From NCBI GenBank assembly GCA_047495785.1, contig JBLDXI010000033.1, positions 1,364,001 to 1,428,000 on the forward strand: a stretch of DNA of 64,000 nucleotides, written 5' to 3'. A model generated the notes under the pieces. The model ran no database searches and was not told where the DNA came from. It saw nothing but the letters and a program-made list of their open reading frames with translations. Every line of letters starts with the position of its first letter. Positions within the stretch are counted from its first letter, which is position 1. This DNA comes from Lepidodermella squamata (taxonomy: Eukaryota; Gastrotricha). A program made the translations under genes and the position numbers. Positions 33,331-46,000 of this stretch are shown in pieces.

Positions 33331-34821
33331 GTCGTCGTCGTCGTCTTCGTCTTCATCTTCATCCTCGTCGTATTCGTCGTAGAACGGCTTCTTCGCAGGT
33401 TTTTCTTCTAGCTTCAAGGGCGGCTGATACAGGTGAACCTGGAAAATAGGTATTTCTACAATTTGAACATTTTCCAGTACAAAAGAGTTATTACATCCAT
33501 TTGAGTCTCATATTCTTGTTCGAAGCACTCGCGAAGGTAAACGTCGGCAGTTTCCGATGCCTCGTCATCGCCAGCTTGTCCCGTCGCAGAAACTTCAATC
33601 GGAACTAGCTCGATTTTGTACTTCCCGCTCGAGGCAAACGCTTCATACGCAATCCGATCCGCCCCTTTCAAAAGATCCGACTTCAGCGACAGCGGAGCGT
33701 AAATGTGCTGTAAAACAAGCCCGATTCGCTTTTTACGATCATTTTTCCATTCGTCGAGGCTGAACAGCTGCCCGAGGAGGTTATTCAGATGTTCGTGGGC
33801 GGTGGTGATTGATGGTGGCGGCGTCGGTTTCTTGCCCCTGTCAGAAAAGAACAGGTTGTAGGTCAACGCGACTCGATAACCAGACTCCAGTGGTTTGACC
33901 TCGTGCTCGCAATCAGAAAAAAACGCGACAGAGTGGCATCTATAATAATTGAATAATGATAAACTGCGAAATTCATAGCCGAAAATGGCTTACTTCAGGA
34001 CACCCTCGGCAAGTTCTGAGCTCGAGTAAGAAAACGAGTAGCTTCTTTCGACCCCCTCATGTCGGACAAGTAATTCACCACCCGAGTAAAAACTAGGCAA
34101 AAACACGACAATCGACCCGAAATGGTTCGCCTGGCGTTGGGTATCACGATGAGCCTTGAAGAACGATCCCTTTTCATAGATCAGCAGCTTGTAGAGCTTT
34201 GCCGAAATCGTCTTCGAACGGGGCGCGAGTTGCTCTTGAATCGATTGTAGAAGACTGCTAGTCGCAGAGTTGTCGAAAAGCTCGCGCCAGGCTTTGCTTT
34301 TGATCGAAATTTTCGAGGCTTCAATTTCCCAGCCGTCACGAACTGCCTTGTCCAGGACTGTCTGAGTGCCGAGGCCGAAGGGCGCTTGCTTCGCGTGTTC
34401 TATCAGCTGTCGGCACGTGTGTTCATCACATGGAAATTGAATGGTTGACCCGCCGACGGAGATAAGTGGCAAAATGTCGATGTCACTCGAAAATGACCAC
34501 TCGTTCTGCGGCAGAACTGCTTTGATGCTTTTCCGGTAGGACGATTCGTAATCGTATTCTTTAACACCGAGGGCAGCTTGTAAATTCTTGATAATCTCAC
34601 TCTCGGTCAAAACAACAGGAGGCTGGTTCTTTTAAAGAAGGAAATTAAATGAAATTAAATGTCAAAAATTGAAGCAAACAAACCGTTGGAGTTTCGTTGG
34701 CTTCGATCATTTTCTTTGATTTAGCGGCGGTTGAATCTTTCGCGTTCTCGTCGTGCTTATTTTCGCGACTATCGTCGTCTGGGATGACGATTGGCTCATT
34801 ATTAGGCGCGCCTCTTTTCAT
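32879..34821 (-). CDS. 2-oxoglutarate/Fe(II) oxygenase-domain protein, copy 2
   Basis: Six exons, 34684-34821, 33994-34628, 33495-33939, 33141-33438, 32986-33076 and 32879-32927, give 551 residues. The metal and cosubstrate residues are conserved: H206 and D208 (FFKAHRDTQ), H270 (SDCEHEVKP) and R280 (GYRVALTY). The acidic loop is here a near-pure aspartate run encoded by a GAT/GAC microsatellite at about 33283-33345. The N-terminus is shorter than in copy 1 and acidic rather than Lys/Ala-rich. It ends LQYRTAAMLVRPK, which confirms the short last exon in both copies. A tandem duplicate of copy 1 with the same transcription direction. Confidence 0.83.
33283..33345 (-). repeat. Trinucleotide repeat (GAT/GAC)n coding for poly-aspartate
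   Basis: An uninterrupted ATC array followed by a GTC array on the plus strand gives about 20 consecutive Asp codons in oxygenase copy 2. Such arrays are prone to length change between individuals. Confidence 0.9.
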
Positions 34822-34829
34822 TTTCGTCG

Positions 34830-35462
34830 CTGAAAATCAATTGCAATGAGTAGCAAAAACTGGCTTTTTGTGCGAATGTGTTGAGCAATAAACAGCAACT
34901 TTAACGCAGACCTCGCCATGTTGTGCTGTTTGCTTGCTGTTTGCTGTTCGCATTTCACAAAATGACACACAAACGCACGCCGTAGCAAGCTTTCCCTGAT
35001 TTACCTCAAGAAAAGGGTCTCAATCTTCAAAATTAAAATTGGTTCTCTTCAACATTTTTTCTTCTATTTTCAAGGCAAATTTCGGTTCTACCGATGGTTG
35101 ACTGAATTTCCTTGACAACGGGACATGCGAGCTTCCATCGACTTGACCTTGCCGTTGTTTTTAATCGCCTCCTGGCGCCTTGAAATGGCGCGAAAAACCA
35201 TTACTCTTTATTTCATTGAACGTGAAAACTCACTAAAAAGCGCAGTATTTTTTTAATGAGCGGCTTCATTCATAAAATCCCTTTATCACACGTAGTAAAT
35301 ATAAATAGTAGTGGCCGCTGGTAGAGCTCATTCGTGGCAGTTTTTTCTTATCAACGCGTTTTATATGCTATGAAACCACATGAAATCATTTACGACGAGT
35401 TTTCAAGCATGTCTGTATGAATGAATTAGGGGTTTTTAAATTATAAAAATCAGCGATTGACG
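34830..35462. other. Divergent promoter region between oxygenase copy 2 and DHCR7-like gene 1
   Basis: The flanking genes point away from each other. No coding sequence is seen. No motif convincing enough to assign. Confidence 0.35.
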
Positions 35463-37795
35463 ATGGAAACGAGAACTCGATCTGCAGCCAGAAAAGCTGC
35501 AGCTTCTGATGCTCCGAAACCAGCCGAAGATCAAACTCCAGTTTCGAAGCGGCGAAATCAGCCGAAAAATGACACCGAAAAAACTGCGGAAAATGCTGGA
35601 TTTTTCTTCCGATTGTACAAATACCTGCTCGAGCCGATTTTAACGATGACTGTCATGCCGATTATTTTACTTTTCATCGTCTATTACAATCTCCACACGC
35701 CGATTGAAGAAGGCCGCGGCGAAGCTGCCCTAGAAAATTTGCCGCAATTTTTCAGAATTAAATTTCGCGGCAAATGGCAGCTGCTAGCTGCTGAATTGGC
35801 CTGGAAATTTGTCCCGACTTTGTTTGGCTTATTGACGGTTACAGGATTCATCTTATTCGAGGTAATTTCTATAAAAATTCAAGATAAAATCTAAAGCTGA
35901 TTTATTCAGGTAATTTTATCCAGATTTTTACCTGGTCGATCTGTGCCTGGCACCCCTTCACCAAAAGGCTATGTTCCTACCTACAAGATTAATGGATTTT
36001 TAACCTTCCTGGTTACCATGTCAACCATAGCCGGGATAGCCTACTACGCCAAACAAAAATACAACTCATTCATGATTCTAACTGTCGTCATCCACCGATA
36101 TGACGAGGTCATCGGCTCTGCTAATGCCGTCGCCATAGTTTGGTGCATTTATTTGTACCTGAAAGCTAAATTCGCCCCAAATAGCGACTGCTACGACACT
36201 GGCCGGCCGCTTTTCGACTTCATCTGGGGCGTCGAGTTGTTCCCGACATTTCTCGGCGTAGATCTGAAGTGGCTGTTGAACGGCAGAATTGGCATGATGT
36301 GCTGGCCTGTTGTCGTCTCGCTGTGCTGGCTGGCGAATTTTGAATTCTACGGATTTCAACCAGCGATTTTCATCGCTAGTGTTCTTCAAATCGCCTATGC
36401 AGCCAAGTTTTTCATCTGGGAGGAGAATTTCATCCACGGCGTTGATAATGTGTACGATCGAGGCGGTTATTACATTACGTGGGGTTGCACCTTCTTCATG
36501 CCCGCCATGCACACCCTACCCAGCCAGTACCTCGCTTTCCGCATCGGCCCGCAATGGAGCGTGACTGAAACTGCGATGTTGACCCTGATCGGGATGTTTT
36601 TCATCGTCACGCAACGGCTGGCCGAGGCTGATAAAGTCCTGGCTCGTAAAACGAAGGGCGAGAAGTCGGTTTTGGGCTTCAAGCCAACGGTTATCAGGGC
36701 GAAATACCAGCGCGATCATGATGGCGAAATGGTCGAAAGTATTCTGCTGGTGAGTGGATTTTGGCGGATCTGCCGGCACTACGGATACCTGGCTGAGTTG
36801 GTCATGGCTTCTTGCTGGTGTTTGGCGTGCGGTTTCGGCTCAGCTTTGCCCTATTTCTACATGATTTTCTTGATTCTTCTATTCGTTTTCAGTAAGTTGA
36901 ACCTTTTGAAATTGTGAAAATTGAGGTTCATATTGACAGTACGCGGGGTACTCGTGGACAGGTTGAAGTTTGACACGGGCATTCCTTTTTGCAACGGAAG
37001 CAAAAGCGAAAATCGGAGGGGCCATACACCAAATTTCAGGGGCGAAATCGGGAATTTGCGACCTTAATAAATAGTTGCATTTTTAGTGATTTTTTGCATT
37101 TTTATTGCATCTTTTGAAAAATTACAGGTCTTAATTTTGTTATGAATAGGGTCAATAGCAAATCTGAAAGCTGACAAGGCAATTTTATTTGCTAATGAGC
37201 GTTCAAAAGTACCTGCTCAAAACTGTAAAACTGCGTTTTCAAACAATTTTTAAATAGCAAAAAATCAGGTAAACTGTGTCGACAAAATTTGATCAATCAG
37301 AAATCATTTTCCCCGCCTTGACGAAAATCATCTGAATAAATGCTGATTTTTATTCCTTGAGAAAATAAAATGTGTTCAAATTTACCTTATTTTGGACAAA
37401 ACCATGTTTTTCGGGTCTAGAAAATCTGGAAAAAATTATTAAAATTAGCCGAAATTTTCGGAGCATGATGGAGTGCCGACTTCCTATTGCTGTGAAAATT
37501 TCTAGAATTTTACCATTTTTCTTTGATTTTATAAAAATATTTGAAAGTAATCGGGTTGACATGGGGGTCCTAAAATGACACTTCGAGGGCAACTACTTGA
37601 CCAGCATTACTGTATTATACATGTGTGACTTTCACGAAAAAGTGAATCGTAGGTACCTATGATGAAATTGTAATTTTCCGTTTGCTTTTTTCAGGAGCTA
37701 TCAAGGACGATGTCCGATGTGCGAAAAAGTACGGAGATAGTTGGCAAGAATACGTTCAACAAGTTCCCTACCGCATTATACCATTTGTGTTCTGA
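35463..37795 (+). CDS. DHCR7-like: DHCR7-like sterol reductase, copy 1
   Basis: Exons 35463-35861, 35910-36891 and 37695-37795 give 493 residues. It is a polytopic protein of the sterol reductase (ERG4/ERG24) family. The C-terminal half matches the DHCR7 branch: GVELFPTFLG, FYGFQPAIF, KPTVIRAKYQ, LVSGFWRICRHYGYLAELVM, SALPYFYMIF, RCAKKYGDSWQEYVQQVPYR and a C-terminal PFVF. An N-terminal Arg/Lys-rich segment (TRSAARKAAASDAPKPAED) precedes the first membrane segment; it lacks a Tudor domain, so it is not a lamin B receptor. It probably acts in the ER on ring double bonds of dietary sterols. The last 101 bp exon is separated by an 803 bp intron that contains a dispersed repeat. Confidence 0.87.
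36950..37620. repeat. Dispersed repeat in the last intron of DHCR7-like gene 1
   Basis: Sequence at 37385-37600 (ttggacaaaaccatg, tctagaaaatctgg, gattttataaaaat) is related to 2095-2290 in the reductase array spacer in the same order. The rest of the intron (36950-37330) is untypically long for this genome's 50-70 bp introns. No coding potential and no clear terminal repeats. Confidence 0.55.
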
Positions 37796-40320
37796 AGTTT
37801 TTGTTACTGAATAAAATCATGACTTTTTCCGTCATAAATTAATCATGACGTTGTGAATTTACAACCGGCGTCATGCAACAGCAGGTTACCTCACGTGGTT
37901 AAATGAACTGAACCGATAAAAAACTTGTTGTTTGCTGGGACCAGGCCACCGCGCAGCTGGTAAAAACATCAATTTCACCGGTATTTCCTGATTATATTAT
38001 AAGGTCGAATACAGCGTTTCATGTCGGGTTATTTCTTGGGCGTGACAGTCTGAGGTCGGTTTGTTTCTTCTTCGCCGCCATGGTTATCTCACGCCATTAA
38101 TCCCGGATAAACCTGGTGTTATGCGGCCGGTGTGGTGCATAAATCATCGCAAAAAAACACCGCAAAACGTGTGCAATATTGTCTCAGGCACACGATTTAA
38201 TTTGGGTTAGGAAAGCAGAGGCATAATTTACATACAAAAGCTATTGTAATGACTTCAGCGCTTAGTATACCATACATTCCGCGCTCATCATCGCTCATCG
38301 CTGCGAAGTGGGGATTTATACGATTTTCAATAATATTGGTGATGAACGCTGCGCTGTTCGATTGCGAATATTGGCCCGCGTGCTATTTTTGCGGATGTGG
38401 CGTGATCTCATGCATATTAAATCAAGAAATTACATACATATTGCGTGCTAAAACGTAGTTTTTTCCGCACTATTATAAATATTGCAGAAAAATTGCGTGC
38501 GTTTTTTTCCGGCTCGCTTTTTTTCTTACATTATATTCATTCCTAAACATTTTTTTATTGCGTTAACAGCCGGCGTCTAGGGACAAATTATTGGCTAGGG
38601 CCGGCTCATCATATGCAAGTCTTGTTCTTGTACCATTAATTCACACTGGCCTCGAGCGACAATATTCAGCTTCCCAATATTTTCTCCAGGATAGCAGATG
38701 CTGAAAATTAGAACAGCCCGCGGCTGTATATGCTATAGTAGCAATAATGTTATTGTTTAGTGACGTTTTCCCGCGTAAATCGAGAAAAATATTGCGAAAT
38801 TATCCTGCAGTTGCCTTATAGCTAATTTACCTGTTAAATCTGGTATCGGCCGTGAGGTAATTTTAATCAATTTCACGGCGAGTTAAGCTTTTCACAAACC
38901 ATTAAGTCATCCGAAAAATTTGCGATTAAAAAATTGATTATTTTCTGTAATCAACGCCTCTTTCTGTAATCTTTCAGTTCAAAACACTTATTTATTTGTA
39001 ATGACGTAACAAAGGAAATTTAATAAATTCATTATGGTTACGCCTCAATGAGGCCATATTTCGCTTCTCTGATTTTCGATATGATGTTGATTTTCGAGTG
39101 TATTATTTCCTGGCTCTCCTGGGCTAATTTTAGAGCGGCTGCGACTAGGCCAAACCACTCGTAACTGTTTTTGCTATTTAGATGTGCCGCCATAAGGCGT
39201 CAATGTACTGATCATGGCCAGATCCACGCGTCCGTCTTTTGAAATGATGGCGTAGCAAGGTCGCGTGCGATGTTTCAGGGGCTCATTATATATCTGCGCG
39301 CCATAATATCCGCGGCGTTTTATTACTCTCAAAATTTTGAGCAGTCAAAATCGGACTTTTTAACTTTTTGGTTACTTTTTTTAAAATTATTTTCCCACCT
39401 GCAAAAACTACTTCTTGTTTCCTTGCTAGTCGATTGTCCTGCACCGCAAACATTTTCCAGCGCAAAATTTAGCGTGACGTATGTTTTGTGTTCAAATGAA
39501 GCTCGTCAGTCGTTCCAGGCCGCATGCCTCTCTTAGACACCCTGGCGCCTTAGATTTCTTAGAATTGCGCTCTGTGTAGCCTGTCTAGCATAGAAAACGG
39601 CTCACATTTCAGTTCATTAGCTCAAATGAGCTAGGCACCTGCTTGATCACGCCATTTTATTGCTCCATCTGCCGGATTAGCTGCTTAGTAATATTATGTA
39701 TTACTCAAATTTTTGCTATGCAAACAAGCAGTATGCATGATCATATATGGTCTGCAAAATTTGTTTGCTTTTTTGCCATGGCTCTACGCCATTTTTTTCG
39801 TTATATATCATATATTTTTCATATTTCTGGATCAACTCGAGTAATTTTACCGATACAGGCACATCGCGGTCGATAGGGTGGGCCCATCTATAAATGCGGC
39901 GTAACTTCTTCCCATTGACGATGTCAGGCATGATGTAAAATTAGTCACTAATAAATTATTGAAAAAAACCTGGGCGCGATGAGCTTTCGCTATAGTTTTT
40001 TCCATTATATATTTTGTACACACCATACTATATAGGAGGAAAAAAAACGGCGCCGGCATCGAGCAGTACTAAAATCGATTTATTGTACGGTTTATTCGTA
40101 TTTTTATTACTACATATATGGCTAGGATATCACGCATTTTTCCAGTGGCGTGATATAAGCCATTAATTCTATAATTTCCTTCCCGTAATACAAAAAATAA
40201 AATTCGCTTTGCGATAAAATAAGTTTGTATTAAAAAATCCCCCTTAATTCCGTTTCTATTCACTCTTGATTGCATTTCTTTGCCAATTAGTTTCGATATT
40301 TTTTGACTTGCTGAAATCGA
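37796..40320. other. Intergenic region between the two DHCR7-like genes
   Basis: About 2.5 kb without a supported gene. There are no long frames with family resemblance, no tRNA and no clear repeat. Confidence 0.4.
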
Positions 40321-42035
40321 ATGGCTACTCGGCGAGCCAATAAATCTGAGAGTGAAACGATGACCACCGAACATCGCAATGGAAATGGGGACGTTTCTAA
40401 GCATAATGGCAGTAACGGCAGCTTACCAAAGAAGTCTCACTACAACCTTTACTACTCGAATTTCGGCCCGCTCTACTCGTTTTTCCACTTCACCGTCGCG
40501 CCCCTGGCTCTCATGGCCCTGATGCCGTTTGTCATCATGTTCCTAGCCCTGATTAATCTGCACCAAGAAGACGCGAGTTTGATGGCGATTCCGAATTTTA
40601 TCGAAAAATGCGGCGGTTTCCCTGGCGTTATGAGCCTATTGTGGTCGAAAATGATGCCGACCCCCTTCGCACTCGCTGTCGTCCTCGGATTTCTGGCTTT
40701 CGAAATCGTGCTTATGAAGGTCGTACCTGGCAAACCAACCTTTGGCTTACCTACAGCAACTGGCCATATTCCGGAGTATAAAGATAACGGAATGGCGTGC
40801 TACTTGATTTCAATGGCTGCAACTGGCGCGATTACCTACTACCTGAAAGCCTATACAAACATGACACCGACTGTCGTTATCGATCGATACGACGAAATTT
40901 TAGCAGCTTGCAATGTTGTCGCACTGCTTTTGTGCGCCTTCCTTCACTTCAAGGGCCGCCACTTCCCGTCGACTAAGGACAACGAGTTGTCTGGCCACCC
41001 TGTCTTCGACTACTACTGGGGCTCTGAACTATTCCCCCGCGTGTTTGGTATTGATATCAAAGTTTTGACTAACTGCCGATTTGGTATGACAATGTGGCCG
41101 ATCATCGTCATGCTGTGTTGGTTGAAGAACTACGAGCTGTACGGCTTCCGAGCTGGCATTGCTGTTTCTTCCGTTTCTCAAATGCTGTACTTGACCAAGT
41201 TTTTCACATGGGAAGCCGGCTACATGAAGACGATGGATATTATGGTCGACCGCGCGGGTTACTACATTTGCTGGGGCTGTCTGTGCTATTTGCCTGGCCT
41301 GTACACCTTCCCGAGCCGGTTTTTCGCCTCGCGTCACGGTGTTGATTTGCCTAATTGGGCGGCGATCTGCCTCGTTCTGCTCGCTGTTATTTGCATTGTG
41401 CTACAACAGCTCGCCGAGCATGAAAAGTCGGTCGTTCGTGCGACGAATGGCGAAAAGGGCCTGTTTGGCGGCAAGCCACGAATTATCCGCGCCAAATATC
41501 ACTTGACTGACGGCCGAGAGGTATATGTTTACCCATTTATTTTTCCTTCTTTTTGAAAAAAATAAGAATAATTTTGAATTTTGAAATGAACTTAAAATCC
41601 AAATTTTAATTTTAATTTTTCAATTTTTTAATAAATTTTTTAATAAATTGAAAAAATAGTAAATAATTCTTTTATTCAATTTTAATTCAATTTTTAATAT
41701 TTTCTGATTGATTTCAGATGGAGAGCATTCTCCTCACATCTGGATTCTGGGGCATCAGTCGCCACTTTTGCTACCTTCCTGAGCTTCTCATGACCTTCAC
41801 CTGGAGCACAGCCGAAGGATTCCGGTCTGCCTTGCCATACTTCTACTTCTACTTCTTGGTTATTTTGTTGGCCAATCGTACCTACCGCGACGACAGGAAA
41901 TGCGCTCATAAGTAAATCGATTGTAATTTTATTAAAATTTTGATTATATCGAAATCATTTTTGTTCAGATACGGTGAGTATTGGACGAAATATATGCAAA
42001 TGGTCCCGTACCGCGTTTGTCCCTTTGTTTGGTAA
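40321..42035 (+). CDS. DHCR7-like: DHCR7-like sterol reductase, copy 2
   Basis: Exons 40321-41520, 41718-41911 and 41969-42035 give 486 residues. It has the same family and topology as copy 1. Conserved blocks: IDRYDEILAACNVV, WGSELFPRVFG, CRFGMTMWP, YKDNGMACYLI, KPRIIRAKYHL, LLTSGFWGISRHFCYLPELLM, ALPYFYFYF, RDDRKCAHKYGEYW and MVPYRVCPFVW at the C-terminus. These match the DHCR7 branch (RDExRCxxKYG, VPYRL) rather than the C14-reductase branch. Intron positions differ from copy 1: the 5' intron of copy 1 is absent and an intron splits the KYHLTDGRE/MESILL region. The duplication is therefore not recent. The predicted role is NADPH-dependent reduction of a ring-B sterol double bond in the ER. 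Confidence 0.88.
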
Positions 42036-43013
42036 CGCTTCAATGCTGATGAGAGAATAACTGGTCGAAGTTTCGAAACAAGTCATTATAACCTTAGCGT
42101 TTCTCGGCCTGCTTATATGAAACAGTAGAAGATCGACTGATCTGCGAGACGTTCTTATTATTTCAAACTTCGTTGTAATATGATATTTATGTATATCGCA
42201 TTTTTATGACATATGATATGATGATTGAGAATTGAATGAAAACTGTTCATTGCTCTTTCAAAGCAGCAATGGTCACCCTGCACTGAATTTTATTCTTATG
42301 TATCACCCTGTATCATCCCGGTCGACTCTGCTCTGCCCAAAAATTCATTGACGCATTTCTACGTGTTGAATATAATTGATAGCGAAAAATCGCCCGATGT
42401 TATTTATGTGTCACCAGTGAGACTCGATGATGATGACCAGTGCAAGTTTTCCATTATTTACCTTTTAGAAATGATAAATACTTTTTATGTACGAACGCGC
42501 TTTTTGGAGAAATAGGCTGAAGATGATTGCTTCTAAGTCTTCTTTATGATGTAGCAGAGTACAGCGATTAAAAGCTTTCCCTTCTTCTTCTTTTCTTCAT
42601 CAATTCTTCATTGCGTGTAAAAAAAGTTATCGGCTTAGTTGCTACCAGGTGGACAGGTTTCGGCGTGTATTAATTTATATCTCTTTTGTCTGATGATCGA
42701 TTGTGGCTACTTCAAATAGTCCCAAGTTATGCGTATACGTACACGGCGATAGCGTTTGTGGCGTGGCGTGTAATTTGTGTCGAAGAAACAATAAAACTTG
42801 TGATATGTAACAAAATTTCCCTTTTTTCAATCTTTTAATTGATGAACAGTATTCATAGCCACGGTATGCGAAAAAGCACACCTCAGTTTTTTTGGTTCGT
42901 ATCAAGGAGCCATACATTCGTCGATGCCTTTGTGCCGGAAAAATAGAGTAGAGCCATAATATTATACAATTTTGCACATTGGAGTCTTATAAAGCACAAT
43001 AATTAACAATTTA
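42036..43013. other. Convergent 3' region between DHCR7-like copy 2 and the Kv2 gene
   Basis: The genes on both sides end here, so this stretch should hold two 3' UTRs. No coding sequence is recognised. Confidence 0.4.
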
Positions 43014-46000
43014 TCAACTAAAATTAACAGGTCGATTCGGCGCGACAGGTGTTAAATCGATAAAGGTGATGCGTTCGCTTGAGGTAGTTGAGGCCTGTTG
43101 TTGTTGCTGTTGTAGGTGATTGATTTGCGAATTCGGAAGCTGTGCGTTAGAACTGCTAGGCGACATTGCTGCGTTTTGCGCTGAAACCGGCGAGACACTC
43201 GCTGTTATGCTGCCGTTGCTGGGTGTTGTTGCGGCAAGTGGCGCCAGGCAGGGTGACCGGTCGGTGCTGGGATGAAGCGTCGTTTGAGAATTTTGACCTC
43301 TAACCTGAGCACCGCCGTTTCCATTCATTTTTTCGTCACATATTGCTGTTCGGGGGAAAAAACAGGAAACTGGTTAATAAATTTCTGGCAGGTGTAAAAA
43401 AAATGTGTCACATTAGGTTTGTTAACAGCGGAACCTATTTCGGATGTTCTTATAATGAGCGAGAGAAAGAAGTTTAAAATCGGACTTTAATTAGCTTTGC
43501 GCTTACACGATTTTTCCCGAATAATCCAGAATTTCAGGATTGCACAGAAAAAATACGGAAATTATTAATGCATGCAATTTTCATAATTTTTGAACATTGT
43601 TAATATTTTTCAAGCTGAATTCAGGTCTAGGGCCAAGAGGAACAGGATATAAATTACTTTCCGTAATAAAAAATGACGATGTCATATTATTTTTCGTCAT
43701 CAATGCCTTGTGGACTTATGGGAGGATCAAGATGAGACTGGCAGCTAGGTCGCAGATAGTCGAAGTTACAAAAAATTCAGCCATATTTTTCTTTTTCAAT
43801 TTCCCAAGTGGATCAATAAAATATCGAAAAAAATTGGTAATTTTATCCAATTAAATTCGGGTAATATTTGAAAGTCTAGCAGTGGTTGCGTAACGAGATT
43901 CTGAAAATATGATTCACGGCTAAACAAAATTGAAAAAAATAACTGAATTTGAACCTTCAAGAGGGAAATGAGAGAATTTGTTGTAATTTTCTTGAAATTT
44001 CTAGCGATTGAACTAAAATGAAATTTCAAACTCATTAACGGCTTCAATAGAATGGTTCTATGTCAATTGAGCAAACGAAATTAGAGCAAAACGACTTTTG
44101 AGCAAAACGAGATTAGAGCAAAACGACACGAGAGCAAATTTAATAATTAATTGCAGCTGTTGTTTATTTTAAATAAAATTTGCTCTCGTGTCGTTTTGCT
44201 CTAATCTCGTTTTGCTCAAAAGTCGTTTTGCTCTAATTTCGTTTGCTCAGAAGTCGTTTTGCTCTAATTTCGTTTGCTCTAATATCGTTGCTCAAAAGCC
44301 CTTGCTCTATTTTCGTTGCTCAATTTTCGTTTGCTCAATTGACATAGAACCAATAGAATTTAGCCTCTTGACAATTTTTTTTAATATAAATTCACCTTTA
44401 TTACTATCCCTCATGCTGTTGATGGAAGCCTCGCTTTGATGACCCGAATTAACGGCAATATTTAGAGATTTTCGCAAGACTGAAGGCGAATTAGCACTGC
44501 TAATGAAAGACGATTTACGAGCCGGGTCCTTGCCCCCACTATTTAACCCGCTACTCAGAGAGCCAGCCGCATTCTGAGTGCCAAGATCCGACGACTTCGA
44601 AAACGATCGATTCGCCACAACTGCCGAGGGCGGTGAACTTGACCGTTCTTTACACGAGAAATTTTTCGGCCGAACCGGCGTCGACTGGCCTGTTTTATTG
44701 CCAGGCGAGCTAGCACCTGCGATTGACTTGGAATAATTCCCGTTAAGCAGATTCGCCGCGCTACCGTTATAATTAGCGTTGTAATTCTGCTTTGTTTCAA
44801 AAATTCGTTTCGCCATAGTTTCCTTCATCGCCAACTGCTCTTTAATCGTCGCCTGCTGGATCCGATGATGCTGTTGAAGAATGGCCTGCTGCTGCTGTTC
44901 CTCTCGCGTTTTCAACCCGTAGGTTGTGATGAGGCCTTTAGGAATGTTGACATCGCCAAGTAAAAGAGCCCGTTGTAGCGCTTCTTTGCGCTTGATGGCT
45001 TTTTCTCGGCGCATTTGGTCCTTGTAGTACTCGGCGAAATTGTTAACGATGATAGGAATGGGAAGAGCTATCACAAGCACACCGCAGACGCAGCACGCCG
45101 CTCCAACCACTTTGCCAACAGCCGTATGTGGGTACTATAAAAAAGAGGAAATTTTCAAGGATTTTTAGCATGAATTTCGAAAAATCAACCTTAATTGAAA
45201 AAATATTATTATACAAAAAATTTAAAAAAATTTAAAAAAATTATTAAAATTTTTTAAAATATCCATCTTACCATATCGCCATATCCTACTGTAGTCATTG
45301 TAATGGCAGCCCACCAGAAGGCAGCAGGAATGCTGGTGAATTTTGTGCCTTCCATGTCCTTCTCGACGAAATAGCACAAACCGGAGAAAATTAGAATGCC
45401 GATGAAGAGGAACATGATGAGAAGGCCCAGCTCTTTGTAAGACCGCTGTAGGGTGTAGCCTAGTGATTGAAGGCCCGTCGAGTGGCGGGCTAATTTCAGG
45501 ATTCGAAGTATTCGCAAAACTCGCATGATTTGCACGATTCGCCGCACGTCTTCGAATGTCGCCGTTCCGGTTGACCCGGCAGCCGTTTCAACCACGATCA
45601 GAGAGACGTAGTAGGGCAAGACTGAAACAATGAATACACTTGTTACTCTTTTTAATTCTGATATTAATGATAAGCAATACACTGATGATATAATTCCAAA
45701 AATTTACAACAATTATTGAAATAAATCCTATATCGGAAAAATCGCTGATTCGGAAAATCGATGTTTGAAATCGATATCGGTTTTCGAACCCTAAATTTGA
45801 CTAAGCATCAACTCCTAAATTGTATTATTATCAAAAAATGAATTTTCAAATCCTTACTTGCTAACAAATCGATGATGTTGAGAGCGCCTCTCAAAAATTT
45901 GAGCTTGCTCGGCGAGGCCCATAGCCGGCCAATATATTCGAACGTGAACCAGCCAATGCAAACAGCTTCAATGAGCGCGATAACAGGATTATCGTGATCA

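Noticed and set aside
42675-43328. Independent minus-strand genes at 42675-42977 and 43014-43328
   Set aside because: The second is the last Kv2 exon. The first lies in its 3' flank and has no family resemblance.
44307-44396. Extension of the Kv2 C-terminus through the inverted-repeat element
   Set aside because: The open frame continues only because the element happens to lack stops. A good donor (AAAG/GTGAAT) at 44395 joins in phase to the exon ending in [16 protein letters not shown].
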